24,897 nt of DNA from an uncultured Chromatiaceae bacterium. Lineage in GTDB: Bacteria > Pseudomonadota > Gammaproteobacteria > Enterobacterales > Alteromonadaceae. This document shows, piece after piece, positions 1 to 8,733 of this stretch; the first letter of the stretch is position 1, and each line of letters opens with the position of its first letter. Under the pieces are notes generated by a model that saw only the letters and a list, made by a program, of their open reading frames with translations, was not told the DNA's origin and did no database searches. Both the position numbers and the translations under genes were made by a program. The stretch is from the NCBI GenBank assembly GCA_946482615.1, contig CAMLSF010000043.1, positions 1-24,897 on the forward strand, written 5' to 3'.

Positions 1-347
1 TGGTTGCAATCATCATTGGGGTTTTAACCTGTTGTGCTGTGTTCTTGATATTACGGGCCAGAACCTTTGCCGTGATGCTGGGGCTGACCATGTTGTCTTA
101 TGCCGTGAATTTATTCATTTTTGCCAGTGGTGGTTTAAAGATGGGGGCTGGCGCTGTACTGAAAGCCACAGAAGACTATGCCGATCCTTTGCCTCAGGCC
201 CTGGTGTTAACCGCCATAGTGATTGGTTTTGCGATGACCGCCTTTTTGGTGGTGTTGTCTATCCGGGCCCGTGCTGATTTAGGTAATGATCATGTCGACG
301 GCAAATTGCCTGTGGCGAAAAATACCCGGCAAGGGGCTTCGTCATGA
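1..347 (+). CDS. mrpC: Na+/H+ antiporter subunit C (Mrp/Mnh/Pha type), 5' end missing
   Basis: This is a NuoK-like membrane subunit of the multisubunit Mrp cation/proton antiporter in the inner membrane. The frame is open from base 3 with no stop, so the gene starts before the window; an internal GTG at 39 is not the real start. Two hydrophobic helices are visible. The first leads into the motif LRARTFAVMLGL and then LSYAVNLFIFASGGLK, typical of MrpC. The third ends near AFLVVLSIRARAD, followed by a short polar tail. MrpC is homologous to NuoK of complex I. Its stop overlaps the start of the subunit D gene by 4 bases (ATGA), consistent with one operon. Subunits A and B are expected upstream, outside the window. 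The identification is firm; the N-terminus cannot be seen. Confidence 0.9.
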   Translation, partial: VAIIIGVLTCCAVFLILRARTFAVMLGLTMLSYAVNLFIFASGGLKMGAGAVLKATEDYADPLPQALVLTAIVIGFAMTAFLVVLSIRARADLGNDHVDGKLPVAKNTRQGASS

Positions 348-1834
348 ACCATCTGATTATTCTGCCCATTCTCTGGCCTTTACTGGTGGCTTTGTTGACC
401 ATGCTGCCACCTTTTGATCAGAACTTATTTTTACGCCGCTGTTTAAGTGTAGGTGGTTCTGCTGTCTTGTTGCTGTTGAGTGTGCTGCTGGTGATGCAAA
501 GCACGGACGGCCCGGCACAGCTGTATCAGCTGGGCAACTGGCCTGCGCCTTTTGGCATCAGCTTATTGCTGGATCAGGTCAGCAGTTTAATGTTGTGCCT
601 GACTTCAGTGTTAGCTTTAGCGGCCAGTTTATATGCCAGCAGTGGTGAAGATGAAAACGGTCCTTTTTTCCATGCTTTATTACATTTCCAGCTGATGGGC
701 ATTAACGGTGCTTTTTTAACCGCTGACTTGTTTAACCTTTTTGTATTTTTTGAAGTGCTGCTCATTGCATCCTACTCCTTGTTGATCCATGGCGGTGGCA
801 AAGCCAAAACCAAAGCTGCGGTGCATTATGTCATTCTGAACCTGGTAGGGTCAGCCTTGTTTTTGTTTGCGTTGGCGCTGATTTATGGTGCGTCTGGTAC
901 CTTAAGTATGCTGGATTTAGCTTCGAAAGTGGCGACCTTATCCGATACCCAGCTGCAGTTATTGCAGGCGGCCGTTGCGCTGCTGTTAGTGGTCTTTGGT
1001 TTAAAAGCTGCGGTGATGCCATTACATTTTTGGTTAGGCAATGCCTATTCCTCAGCCTCTCCGGCTGTGGCGGCTTTATTTGCCATTATGACCAAAGTGG
1101 GCATTTATAGCTTATTACGGGTTTTTGCTATGGTGCTGCAGGATGCAGGTTTTGTTGCCAGCTGGGTCTTCCCGGTGTTGTGGTGGACAGGCTTACTGAC
1201 CATAGTGATGGGGGTTTTGGGTGTACTTGCCAGCGAAGACTTACGCAAAATGGCCAGCTATCTGGTGATAGTCTCTGTCGGCTCTTTGGTCGCGATTTTA
1301 TCTTTGGGCACGCCGGAGTCGGTACAGGCGCTGCTGTATTATCTGCTGCACTCAACTCTGGCAACAGCAGCATTGTTTTTATTGGCAGATTTGATTGCGA
1401 ATCAGCGTGGCAAGGCCGGTGACCGGCTGGTGAATGGCCGCAAAATTGCCCAACCAGTGTTATTGGGCACTGCTTTTCTTGTCGTGGCTCTGAGTATAGT
1501 GGGTATGCCACCCTTTTCTGGTTTTATCGGCAAGCTGTTGCTGCTGCAAGCCGTGCCTCAAGGCAGCACTATGTTGTGGTACTGGTCCTTTTTATTAGGC
1601 AGCAGCGTTTTATTACTAATAGCTTTGAGCAGGGCCGGCAGTATTTTGTTCTGGCAAGTCTCAGGCTCTGATGTAGAAGCCCGACTGGCGGGCGGGCGTC
1701 GCACTGGTGCTTTATTGCTGCTGGTTATCGCAAGCCCCTTGTTAAGCCTGTTTGCCGGACCTTTAACGGCCTGGTGTCAGGCTGCAGCTGCGCAATTACA
1801 GCACATTGCTAACCTAAGTCCGGGAGCCTTCTGA
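344..1834 (+). CDS. mrpD: Na+/H+ antiporter subunit D (Mrp/Mnh/Pha type)
   Basis: This 496-residue polytopic membrane protein belongs to the NuoL/M/N-like proton-translocating family (Proton_antipo_M domain), with about 14 predicted helices. Residues expected in the proton path are present: Glu137 in the FFEVLL segment, Lys221 in GLKAAVMPLHFW, and Lys251 in AIMTKVGIYSLLRV. These match the family's essential Glu and Lys pattern. The length is normal for MrpD. The start ATG at 344 lies inside the stop of subunit C, and the stop shares one base with the start of subunit E, so translation is probably coupled. It works with the other Mrp subunits to exchange Na+ for protons, supporting pH and salt homeostasis. 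Subunits A and D are close paralogues; 496 residues without the long MrpA C-terminal region favours D. Confidence 0.95.
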   Translation: MNHLIILPILWPLLVALLTMLPPFDQNLFLRRCLSVGGSAVLLLLSVLLVMQSTDGPAQLYQLGNWPAPFGISLLLDQVSSLMLCLTSVLALAASLYASSGEDENGPFFHALLHFQLMGINGAFLTADLFNLFVFFEVLLIASYSLLIHGGGKAKTKAAVHYVILNLVGSALFLFALALIYGASGTLSMLDLASKVATLSDTQLQLLQAAVALLLVVFGLKAAVMPLHFWLGNAYSSASPAVAALFAIMTKVGIYSLLRVFAMVLQDAGFVASWVFPVLWWTGLLTIVMGVLGVLASEDLRKMASYLVIVSVGSLVAILSLGTPESVQALLYYLLHSTLATAALFLLADLIANQRGKAGDRLVNGRKIAQPVLLGTAFLVVALSIVGMPPFSGFIGKLLLLQAVPQGSTMLWYWSFLLGSSVLLLIALSRAGSILFWQVSGSDVEARLAGGRRTGALLLLVIASPLLSLFAGPLTAWCQAAAAQLQHIANLSPGAF

Positions 1835-2343
1835 TGTTGTCTTTGAAGAACTGGTGGCCAACCCCTGTCCGTAGCCTGTTTTTGTTTCTGGTCTGGTTAT
1901 TACTGAATAACAGTGTGGCTTTGATCCATCTGTTTTTTGGCCTGTTGCTGGCCTGGTTGATCCCCTTACTTATCCATAAATTTCGTTTGATCCAGCCGGG
2001 TATTAAAAAGCCGGCTGTAGCTCTGCGTTATGGTTTGATGGTGTTGTGGGACATTCTTGTCGCGAACCTGCAGGTGATCGCTCTGGTGCTTGGTCCTAAC
2101 AAAAAGCTAAGGCCTGCTTTTGTTTTAGTGCCGCTGGATTTAACTGATCCTCTGGCTATCACCATTCTGGCCAGCACAGTGTCTTTGACTCCTGGTACTG
2201 TCAGTGCTGATGTGTTACCACTGAATGCTAAAGGTGCAGAGCAGCGTTTTTTATTGCTGCACGTACTGGATTTAGCGGATGAAGCACAGCTGATTGAGCA
2301 GGTAAAGCAACGTTACGAAGCACCGTTAAAGGAGATATTTTAA
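1834..2343 (+). CDS. mrpE: Na+/H+ antiporter subunit E
   Basis: This 169-residue small membrane subunit of the Mrp antiporter has hydrophobic segments in the first half, including FLFLVWLLLNNSVALIHLFF. A conserved soluble C-terminal part follows. The segment ILASTVSLTPGTVSADV (about residues 111-127) is the signature of the MrpE/MnhE family. The ending, a charged helix with EQVKQRYE, is also typical. The ATG at 1834 overlaps the subunit D stop by one base (TGATG). MrpE does not look like a complex I subunit; it is thought to help assembly and stability of the Mrp complex. Confidence 0.93.
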   Translation: MLSLKNWWPTPVRSLFLFLVWLLLNNSVALIHLFFGLLLAWLIPLLIHKFRLIQPGIKKPAVALRYGLMVLWDILVANLQVIALVLGPNKKLRPAFVLVPLDLTDPLAITILASTVSLTPGTVSADVLPLNAKGAEQRFLLLHVLDLADEAQLIEQVKQRYEAPLKEIF

Positions 2344-2612
2344 TGCTGACTTTAATACTGCAGTGTTGTTTTGTAGTGGTAGCTGTGGCTCTGCTGCTGA
2401 ATTTGTATGCCGCTATTCGTGGCCCTTCAGTGGTGGATCGTTTGCTGGCATTGGATACCATGTATATCAACAGCATAGCGCTACTGCTGCTGTATGGGGT
2501 TTATCTGGGGACCAGTTTAAATTTTGAAGTGGCCTTGCTGATTGCCATGTTAGGTTTTGTCAGCACTGTAGCTGTGTGCAAGTTTTTACTGCGTGGCGAC
2601 ATCATTGAATGA
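2343..2612 (+). CDS. mrpF: Na+/H+ antiporter subunit F
   Basis: This 89-residue protein has three predicted transmembrane helices and belongs to the MrpF/PhaF family. The motif AAIRGPSVVDRLLALDTM (about residues 24-41) between helices 1 and 2 is diagnostic. The start overlaps the subunit E stop by one base (TAATG). A 10-base gap with a GAGG ribosome-binding site separates it from subunit G. MrpF is a structural subunit needed for the assembled antiporter. Confidence 0.94.
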   Translation: MLTLILQCCFVVVAVALLLNLYAAIRGPSVVDRLLALDTMYINSIALLLLYGVYLGTSLNFEVALLIAMLGFVSTVAVCKFLLRGDIIE

Positions 2613-2622
2613 GGAATAACAG

Positions 2623-2955
2623 ATGAACATGACTGAATGGCTGGTGGCGTTGTTGGCTGTAGCAGGGTCCTTATTTGTGTTAATGGGCTCTGTCGCTCTG
2701 GTGAAACTACCGGACTTTTACACGCGCTTGCATGGTCCTACCAAAGCTACCACCTTAGGTTTGGGGGCTTTAGTGCTGGCTTCTATGGCTTATTTTAACT
2801 TCGTCAAAGGCGAGCTGAGCGTACAGCAATTGCTGATCGCGCTGTTTTTGTTTATCACTGCACCTATTACTGCCCATATGCTGATTAAAGCGGCTTTGCA
2901 TTTAAAGCTGGAAGGGACAAGGCAGACATCAGGTAAAGACAAGGCCGGTCTTTAA
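2623..2955 (+). CDS. mrpG: Na+/H+ antiporter subunit G
   Basis: This 110-residue protein has three hydrophobic helices and belongs to the MrpG/PhaG family. The segment ALVKLPDFYTRLHGPTKATT (about residues 25-44) and the later FITAPITAHMLIKAAL are family hallmarks. The start ATG at 2623 follows a GAGGAATAAC Shine-Dalgarno region; a second ATG two codons later is possible. It is the last gene of the antiporter operon. Its stop is only 6 bases from the stop of the oppositely oriented ptsO. Confidence 0.94.
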   Translation: MNMTEWLVALLAVAGSLFVLMGSVALVKLPDFYTRLHGPTKATTLGLGALVLASMAYFNFVKGELSVQQLLIALFLFITAPITAHMLIKAALHLKLEGTRQTSGKDKAGL

Positions 2956-2961
2956 GAGCTA

Positions 2962-3240
2962 TTAGTTATCTTCGTCAAAACCGTTTTCAATCAAAGCCAC
3001 TACAGCACTCAGTGCTTGTTGTGCCTGAGCACCTTGGGTACAGACTTCCAGTGTTTTGCCTTTGCTGCTGGCCAGCATCAACAACGCCAGTACACTGCTG
3101 GCATCAGCAATCTGGCCTTCCTGCTGTAATTCAATTCTGGCATCAAACTGCCGGCATAGCTGTACCAGTTTAGTCGCGGCTCTGGCATGCAAACCTAATT
3201 GATTGACTATAGTGACGGTTTTCTGAAATTTATCGGCCAT
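2962..3240 (-). CDS. ptsO: NPr, phosphocarrier of the nitrogen-related PTS
   Basis: This 92-residue HPr-fold protein carries phosphate from EI-Ntr (PtsP) to EIIA-Ntr (PtsN). The phosphorylated histidine is His18 in QLGLHARAATK. The region around Ser49 (DASSVLALLML) corresponds to the Ser46 helix of HPr but has the NPr-like sequence rather than the SLFKLQ of sugar HPr. The C-terminus is acidic. It is the last gene of the rpoN block and overlaps rapZ by 11 bases. No ptsP is in the window. NPr and PtsN together tune potassium transport, nitrogen/carbon balance and envelope functions in relatives. Confidence 0.95.
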   Translation of the reverse strand: MADKFQKTVTIVNQLGLHARAATKLVQLCRQFDARIELQQEGQIADASSVLALLMLASSKGKTLEVCTQGAQAQQALSAVVALIENGFDEDN

Positions 3241-4087
3241 GATGTCTCACCAGTTCGCGGTGTCTTATTTGTACGTCTTCACGTTGTAAACGGTAACTTT
3301 CGGCGAGAGATTCAGCGATATAAACAGAACGGTGCTGACCACCAGTACAGCCTATGGCTATGGTCAGGTAGCTGCGGTTATTACGTTCTAAATGCGGTAA
3401 CCAGGTGCCGATAAATTGATTAATTTGCCAGATATACTGCGCCACTACAGCCTGGGATGACAGGTAGTTTTGTACAGGTTGATCCAGGCCTGTCAGAATT
3501 TTTAATTCAGGTTCCCAATGCGGGTTGGGCAAAAATCGGGCATCAAACACATAGTCGGCGTCTTTGGGAATACCATATTTAAAACCAAAGGATTCAAACA
3601 GGATCACTAAACGACCGGTCTTTTGGCCCAGGATACGTTCACGCAGCTGCTCAGCTAACTGATGTACGTTCAGCTCTGTGGTATCCAGGTATAAATCGGC
3701 ACGGCTGGAAATAGGGTCCAGCAACTGCTGTTCGCGTTGGATGGCCTCATCCAACGACATGGCCTGATGCGACAGTGGATGCAGGCGCCGGGTCTCGCTG
3801 AAGCGTTTAATCAGGCTGGTATGGTCGGCGTCAAGGTAAAGAATGGTCAGGTCAACTTTGTGCGGCAGGTAAGACAGAATATCGGTCAGTTCATCCGGGT
3901 CTTGTGGCAGGTTACGCACATCTATACTGACGGCGACTCTTTCATATTGCCCCATCACTGCGTTGGCTAAAGTCGGCAGCAAATTGACAGGGATATTATC
4001 TACACAATAATAACCAAGGTCTTCCATCACGCGCAGGGCAACAGATTTGCCCGAGCCCGATCGACCACTGACGACCAGTAACTTCAT
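3230..4087 (-). CDS. rapZ: RNase adapter protein RapZ
   Basis: This 285-residue P-loop protein has the length of E. coli RapZ. Its Walker A motif GRSGSGKS lies at residues 8-15. The segment DLTILYLDAD (about 78-87) is the Walker B region. The C-terminal domain carries the family motifs FDARFLPNPHW and AIGCTGGQHRS. In enterobacteria RapZ senses glucosamine-6-phosphate and guides RNase E to the GlmZ sRNA. It thereby controls GlmS and amino-sugar supply for peptidoglycan and LPS. The start overlaps the ptsN stop by 4 bases (ATGA). Whether GlmY/GlmZ exist in this organism cannot be judged here. Confidence 0.95.
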   Translation of the reverse strand: MKLLVVSGRSGSGKSVALRVMEDLGYYCVDNIPVNLLPTLANAVMGQYERVAVSIDVRNLPQDPDELTDILSYLPHKVDLTILYLDADHTSLIKRFSETRRLHPLSHQAMSLDEAIQREQQLLDPISSRADLYLDTTELNVHQLAEQLRERILGQKTGRLVILFESFGFKYGIPKDADYVFDARFLPNPHWEPELKILTGLDQPVQNYLSSQAVVAQYIWQINQFIGTWLPHLERNNRSYLTIAIGCTGGQHRSVYIAESLAESYRLQREDVQIRHRELVRHHGR

Positions 4088-4554
4088 TTTGCCATCGCCT
4101 GTTCAGCACCCACCATCAGCAACTGATACAAATCATGGCTGTTGGCACTGTGACGGATTTTTTTGGTGAAGTCTTTCTGACTGAGCATCCGCGCTATGCC
4201 GGACAGGGTAGATAAATGCGTCTGGCATTGATTTTCCGGGATCAGGATGGCACAAAAAATATCCACGGCCTGGTTATCAATAGCATCAAACTGTATTGGA
4301 TCCTTGCTGACGACAAACACCAGCAAAGGGGTAGTGACATTTTTTAATTTGCCATGAGGAATAGCAATACCACCGCCAATACCTGTGGAACCGAGTTTCT
4401 CACGGCTCATCAGGGCTTCGAGTATGTTGTACTCAGGAACTTCCGGTAAACGCTGATGTGCCAGTTCAGCTATGTATTCCAGAATGCGTTTTTTACTATT
4501 AAAAAGGACCGCACTCTTGGTGCAGTCCTCCGATAACATTGAGCTCAGGTTCAT
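4084..4554 (-). CDS. ptsN: EIIA-Ntr, nitrogen regulatory PTS protein
   Basis: This 156-residue PTS EIIA type 2 domain protein has the phospho-accepting histidine at His67 in GGIAIPHGKL. It receives phosphate from NPr, encoded two genes downstream. It acts by protein contacts rather than sugar transport; in relatives its targets include K+ transport (TrkA, KdpD). LGSTGIGGG just before the active site is typical of the family. The gap to hpf is 10 bases. The Shine-Dalgarno before ATG 4554 is weak, so coupling to hpf translation is likely. Confidence 0.95.
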   Translation of the reverse strand: MNLSSMLSEDCTKSAVLFNSKKRILEYIAELAHQRLPEVPEYNILEALMSREKLGSTGIGGGIAIPHGKLKNVTTPLLVFVVSKDPIQFDAIDNQAVDIFCAILIPENQCQTHLSTLSGIARMLSQKDFTKKIRHSANSHDLYQLLMVGAEQAMAK

Positions 4555-4564
4555 AGTTTCAGAA

Positions 4565-4852
4565 TCAATGACGAGAAATTTTCTCTTTATGTTTAATAAC
4601 TTGGCGATCCAGTTTATCGATCAGCTGGTCTATCGCAGCGTACATATTTTCGTCTTCCGATACAGCAAATACTTCACCTCCGTTGAGGTGCAATTTAGCC
4701 TCTGCAATCTGCTTTAATTTTTCCACGTTCAGCACTACATGTACATTGTTAATATGATCAAAATGACGTTCAAGTTTGGAAAATTTGCTATCGACGTACT
4801 CTCTCAGTGCTTCAGTGATTTCTACATGACGACCAGTTAAGTTGATTTGCAT
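4565..4852 (-). CDS. hpf: Ribosome hibernation promoting factor (short HPF)
   Basis: This 95-residue short-form HPF/YhbH binds the 30S decoding region and promotes 100S dimers in stationary phase. The protein starts MQINLTGRHVEITEALREYV and contains the conserved HLNGGEVFAVSEDENMYAAID region that contacts 16S rRNA. The frame is open further upstream, to 4999. That extension would overlap the rpoN 3' end and has no similarity to the family. The ATG at 4852 has an AAGGAAG ribosome-binding site, so I chose it. It sits between rpoN and ptsN, as in E. coli, and lacks the C-terminal dimerisation domain of long HPF. Confidence 0.95.
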   Translation of the reverse strand: MQINLTGRHVEITEALREYVDSKFSKLERHFDHINNVHVVLNVEKLKQIAEAKLHLNGGEVFAVSEDENMYAAIDQLIDKLDRQVIKHKEKISRH

Positions 4853-4877
4853 AGACTCTTCCTTCTTAATAGAGCTG

Positions 4878-6371
4878 TTAAAGCAAGCTCTTGCGCTGAT
4901 TAGACGGCGGAATAAACAAGGCTTCACGATACTTGGCAATGGTACGCCGTGCGACATTAATTCCTTGTTCTGACAGTATTTCTGCCATCCTGCTATCACT
5001 TAAAGGTTTGGCAGGATTTTCCGCCGCCACCAATTTTTTTATAAAGGCGCGGATCGCGGTGGAAGAACACTCACCGCCGCTCTCTGTACTTACATGACTG
5101 GAGAAAAAGAACTTAAGTTCAAATATTCCTCTGGGAGTGTGCATATATTTTTGTGTGGTTACACGGGAAATCGTTGATTCATGCATACCCACCATTTCTG
5201 CGACGTCGTTTAATACCATGGGTTTCATGGCTTCTTCGCCATGCTCAAAAAAAGCCTGTTGTTGCTGCACTATGCAGTTGGCTACTTTGAGTAAGGTTTC
5301 ATTACGGCTTTCCAGACTTTTTAAAAACCACTTGGCTTCCTGCAAATGGGAACGAATAAACTGACCATCGGATGCATTTCGGGCATTACGTGACATAGCG
5401 GCATATTGTTCGTTAATTCTGATCTTTGGCATTGCATCAGGGTTTAACTCGACCATCCAGCGTCCTTTGATTTTTGCCACTGACACATCAGGGATCACAT
5501 AGGACTGTTCTTGTCGAATCACATCTGCCCCTGGTCTTGGGTTCAGGCTGTGAATAAGCCGCATCACTTCTTTTAAGTCGTCTTCTTTAAGTTTAGTCAC
5601 ACGCATCAGAGAACGGAAATCTCTGTTGGCTAAAAAGTCTGTATATTCTTTAATAATATGCCGGGTTTCGGCCAGATAAGGGGTTTTGGGATCAAACTGG
5701 CGCAGCTGCACCAATAAAGATTCCTGAATACTGCGGGCGCCGACCCCTACAGGGTCAAATAACTGGATGCGTTTGATCACAGCTTCTACTTCGTCAGCTT
5801 CTACCTCCGGCATGCCCAAAGATTCGAGAATTTCGTCAGCATCTATCGTCAGTAAACCATTTTCGTCTATAGCTTCGATAATAATTTCGGCTATGGCACG
5901 GTCCGTGTCGGAAAAGGGAGTTAACTGCATTTGCCAACGTAAATAATCCTGCAGGGTTTCGCTGGTTTCGCCCTGAAATACCGTGTCTTCATCGCCGTTG
6001 AAGTTATTGGCTCCGGCCACTGGGGCTGCGCTGACTAAGTCATCCCAATGACTGTCCAGTGGCAAATCTTCTTTGATATTTTGCTCGGACATCGCTTCGC
6101 TGCTGTCCTTGACCTCTGGCTCGTAGTGCTCATCATGGCTGCTGTCGTAATCCGGGGCGTCAAACTCGGCACCATGATTTAACTCTTTGGAGGAGGGTTC
6201 CTGAAACACTGCATAGTCATCTTCAGCTTCAAGCAAAGGATTAGCATCCAGTGCTTCCTGAATTTCCTGTTGCAGTTCAATGGTAGATAATTGCAGCAGT
6301 TTAATTGCTTGCTGCAATTGCGGAGTCATTGTGAGCTGCTGACCAAGACGAAGTTGCAGAGACGGTTTCAT
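4878..6371 (-). CDS. rpoN: RNA polymerase sigma-54 factor
   Basis: This 497-residue sigma-54 recognises -24/-12 promoters and needs AAA+ activators. Region I is at residues 1-50 ([26 protein letters not shown]), glutamine-rich as usual. An acidic region II follows at about 50-120, then the core-binding domain, a helix-turn-helix with [18 protein letters not shown], and the RpoN box [10 protein letters not shown] at about 474-483. The frame extends 8 codons upstream to a TTG, but ATG 6371 matches known RpoN N-termini (MKxxLQLRL) and has a purine-rich AAGAAG upstream. It lies between lptB and hpf, the conserved order. Its activators are not in the window. Confidence 0.97.
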   Translation of the reverse strand: MKPSLQLRLGQQLTMTPQLQQAIKLLQLSTIELQQEIQEALDANPLLEAEDDYAVFQEPSSKELNHGAEFDAPDYDSSHDEHYEPEVKDSSEAMSEQNIKEDLPLDSHWDDLVSAAPVAGANNFNGDEDTVFQGETSETLQDYLRWQMQLTPFSDTDRAIAEIIIEAIDENGLLTIDADEILESLGMPEVEADEVEAVIKRIQLFDPVGVGARSIQESLLVQLRQFDPKTPYLAETRHIIKEYTDFLANRDFRSLMRVTKLKEDDLKEVMRLIHSLNPRPGADVIRQEQSYVIPDVSVAKIKGRWMVELNPDAMPKIRINEQYAAMSRNARNASDGQFIRSHLQEAKWFLKSLESRNETLLKVANCIVQQQQAFFEHGEEAMKPMVLNDVAEMVGMHESTISRVTTQKYMHTPRGIFELKFFFSSHVSTESGGECSSTAIRAFIKKLVAAENPAKPLSDSRMAEILSEQGINVARRTIAKYREALFIPPSNQRKSLL

Positions 6372-6418
6372 GTACTTCTTATTTTCTCCAAACAACCCTA
6401 TTCGGATCTTGTTTTAAA

Positions 6419-7141
6419 CTATAACCTGAATTGCTCACCAAGGTAGACATCACGGACTTGTTGGTTTGCTAAAACCTCAGTCGGGGTACCTGCAGCAATC
6501 AGTTCTCCATGACTTACAATATAGGCAATTTCACAGACATCAAGAGTTTCGCGCACATTGTGGTCGGTGATCAGCACCCCTATACCTCTTTGGCACAGAT
6601 GCTGAATAATTTTTTTAATATCTAACACTGAAATAGGATCTACACCAGCAAAAGGTTCATCCAGCAGGATAAATGCCGGATCAGCGGCCAGCGCCCTGGC
6701 TATTTCTACCCGCCGACGTTCACCGCCTGATAAACTCATGCCCAGACTGTTACGAATATGTCCTATATGGAATTCATCTAACAGCGCATCGGCTTTTTCT
6801 TCACGCTGCTCTTCGGTTAAATCTTTACGATGCTGCAAAATGGCCAACAGATTATCGTATACCGTCAGTTTGCGGAATATTGAGCTTTCCTGCGGCAGGT
6901 AGCCAATGCCAGAACGGGCGCGGGCATGAATAGGATCAAAGGTGATCTCTTTACCATCCAGCGTGATTTGGCCTTTATCGGACGGCACTAAGCCAACAAT
7001 CATATAAAAAGTCGTGGTTTTTCCAGCGCCGTTTGGGCCCAATAAACCTACAATCTGACCGGCATTCACTTCCAGGCTAACGTCTTTGACCACCTGACGG
7101 CCTTTATAACTTTTGGCCAGATGGGACGCGACTAACTTCAT
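6419..7141 (-). CDS. lptB: LPS export ABC transporter ATPase LptB
   Basis: This 240-residue cytoplasmic ATPase powers LPS extraction from the inner membrane by LptB2FGC. Walker A is GPNGAGKT (35-42), the signature LSGGE is at 137-141, Walker B is FILLDEPF with Asp161-Glu162, and the switch histidine is His194 in [11 protein letters not shown]. The length and sequence match E. coli LptB closely. The start overlaps the lptA stop by one base (TAATG). Membrane partners LptF and LptG are not in the window, as expected, since they usually lie elsewhere. The gap to rpoN is 47 bases, with no terminator seen. Confidence 0.97.
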   Translation of the reverse strand: MKLVASHLAKSYKGRQVVKDVSLEVNAGQIVGLLGPNGAGKTTTFYMIVGLVPSDKGQITLDGKEITFDPIHARARSGIGYLPQESSIFRKLTVYDNLLAILQHRKDLTEEQREEKADALLDEFHIGHIRNSLGMSLSGGERRRVEIARALAADPAFILLDEPFAGVDPISVLDIKKIIQHLCQRGIGVLITDHNVRETLDVCEIAYIVSHGELIAAGTPTEVLANQQVRDVYLGEQFRL

Positions 7142-7635
7142 TATTCTTTTCCTTCCGGGCTGAACACTGTGGTCACGCGTTCAGTTTTTTTACCGTCTGA
7201 CTCCGCTTCCAGCTCTTGTTTTTCAAGGTTGTATTTAATGACTGCACCTTGCACCATACTGCCATTCTGACTGAGTTCGGCATTACCTGTCAGGATCAGT
7301 GTACCTTTGGCCACATCGTAGCGGATTTCATTAGCACTGGCTTTGATTGGCTTTTCGCCGTCGAGCATTTGGGAATAGGTGGCTGGTTGGCCAGACGCGA
7401 TAAATACCTCTTTGCCTTTGCCTGCACTGGCAATGACTTCCAGCTTGTCGGCTTCAATCAATAAGCTGCCTTGTTCCACTTTAACGTTATCCACAAAGGT
7501 CATGACTTTGTCTTTGATCGAACCAAACTGGCGGTCAGAAGCGACCTGAATTTCTTTTTTGAAATCGTCAGGTCCAGCCTGAATGACGCCACTGAATGCC
7601 AGAGCGATACTCAATAAAATAATGTTACTTTTCAT
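7141..7635 (-). CDS. lptA: LPS transport periplasmic bridge protein LptA
   Basis: This 164-residue periplasmic protein forms the OstA/LptA-type beta-jellyroll bridge that carries LPS from LptC to LptD. An N-terminal signal peptide (about residues 1-20, ending VIQA before GPDDF) is clear. The mature part contains [17 protein letters not shown] and, later, [22 protein letters not shown], both typical of the family. It overlaps lptC by 11 bases and lptB by one base, so it is translated within the same operon. Confidence 0.95.
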   Translation of the reverse strand: MKSNIILLSIALAFSGVIQAGPDDFKKEIQVASDRQFGSIKDKVMTFVDNVKVEQGSLLIEADKLEVIASAGKGKEVFIASGQPATYSQMLDGEKPIKASANEIRYDVAKGTLILTGNAELSQNGSMVQGAVIKYNLEKQELEAESDGKKTERVTTVFSPEGKE

Positions 7636-8179
7636 TGTAATAAACCGTTTTAGTGTGCTGTTTCAGCTCTATATTCTGTGCGTTTAAATCGGCCAGCATA
7701 CCCTGGCCTGTGATCTGGAAACCCAGTCCAAAAATCCGCACTTGTTCGCTTGATTGCAGCGTATTGTTGTTGAACAGAAGCTCAACTGCATTGGTTTCTA
7801 TTCGGGTAAAAAGTGGGTCTGTTGCCATATTGCGCAGTTCCACTCTTTGTTCAAGAATAAGTTTATCGTCAGGATAAAGCACAGCCTGTTCGCTTGTCAC
7901 TTGCCATAATGGCACTTTTTCCTGATAAATGGTGTAGATAGGGAAATCAAACTGCAAAAAACCAAAACGCTCGAAGTGTTCCATCCGCTGTGCCCGGATT
8001 AAATCTGACAGGTGGCCTTCTTTATCATAAATCATCCGGGTCAGATCCTGTGCCACATAGTCAGGTTGATTGTCCTGATTGGCCGGAGTGCCACTCTGCT
8101 CCTGATCCAGCAGTTGCCAGCTGTAAAAACCAGCAGCGGCGGCCACAATCAGCACTAACCAGAGGAATTGACGGATCAT
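7625..8179 (-). CDS. lptC: LPS export protein LptC
   Basis: This 184-residue bitopic inner-membrane protein has one N-terminal transmembrane helix (about residues 5-21, FLWLVLIVAAAAGFYSW) and a periplasmic jellyroll domain. LptC receives LPS from LptB2FG and hands it to LptA. Family-type segments include YPDDKLILEQRVELRN and, near the C-terminus, GFQITGQGMLADLNAQNIEL. Its length is close to E. coli LptC. It overlaps kdsC by 4 bases and lptA by 11, in the standard order kdsC-lptC-lptA. Confidence 0.94.
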   Translation of the reverse strand: MIRQFLWLVLIVAAAAGFYSWQLLDQEQSGTPANQDNQPDYVAQDLTRMIYDKEGHLSDLIRAQRMEHFERFGFLQFDFPIYTIYQEKVPLWQVTSEQAVLYPDDKLILEQRVELRNMATDPLFTRIETNAVELLFNNNTLQSSEQVRIFGLGFQITGQGMLADLNAQNIELKQHTKTVYYNEK

Positions 8180-8733
8180 GTACTACTTCCTGAAAATTCA
8201 GCAAATTTGCCCTGACAGGTCAAAAGCAAATCGCAAAGTTCGCGCACTGCACCAAAACCACCTGGTAATTTACAACTGTAGTCTGCATGCAACGCAAGAT
8301 AAGGATGAGCGTCCTGCACCGCCACACTTAAACCACAGTGTTGCATCACAGCCCAATCTGCTAAGTCATCACCAATGAAGGCAATTTGTGATGCTTCGAG
8401 TGCCAGTTTCTGCCGGAGTTCAGCAAAAGCGGCCAGTTTATTTTCCTGTCCCTGATAAATATAAGGCACAGTTAAGGAGGTCATACGTTGCTGCACTATC
8501 TCTGAGCGGCGGCCCGTAATCACAGCCACTTCAATACCAGCGTGACGCAAAGCTTTGATGCCATAACCATCCCGGGTATGGAAAGCTTTGAGCTCTTCGC
8601 CCTGATTACCTAAATAAATCCGGCCATCGGAGAATACACCATCTACATCACAGATCAGTAAACGGATCTGCTGAGCTTTGTGTTCCAGCTCCGGACTGAT
8701 GGCCTGATACATTTGAGCAAATAAAGACGACAT
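8176..8733 (-). CDS. kdsC: 3-deoxy-D-manno-octulosonate 8-phosphate phosphatase
   Basis: This 185-residue HAD-superfamily phosphatase (C0 type, no cap) removes phosphate from Kdo-8-phosphate to give Kdo for the LPS inner core. The nucleophile motif is DVDGVFSDG with Asp29 and Asp31. The second motif is VITGRRSEIV (about 71-80). The metal-binding motif is FIGDDLADW with Asp122 and Asp123. Its length is typical. The ATG shares one base with the kdsD stop, so the two Kdo genes are coupled. Confidence 0.95.
   Translation of the reverse strand: MSSLFAQMYQAISPELEHKAQQIRLLICDVDGVFSDGRIYLGNQGEELKAFHTRDGYGIKALRHAGIEVAVITGRRSEIVQQRMTSLTVPYIYQGQENKLAAFAELRQKLALEASQIAFIGDDLADWAVMQHCGLSVAVQDAHPYLALHADYSCKLPGGFGAVRELCDLLLTCQGKFAEFSGSST

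Noticed and set aside
1128..1511. A 127-codon minus-strand frame inside mrpD
   Set aside because: It is fully inside a strongly supported antiporter gene on the other strand and is low-complexity, rich in Pro and Ser.
4853..4999. N-terminal extension of hpf by 49 codons
   Set aside because: It would overlap the rpoN 3' end and does not resemble HPF; ATG 4852 has a good ribosome-binding site and the family N-terminus.
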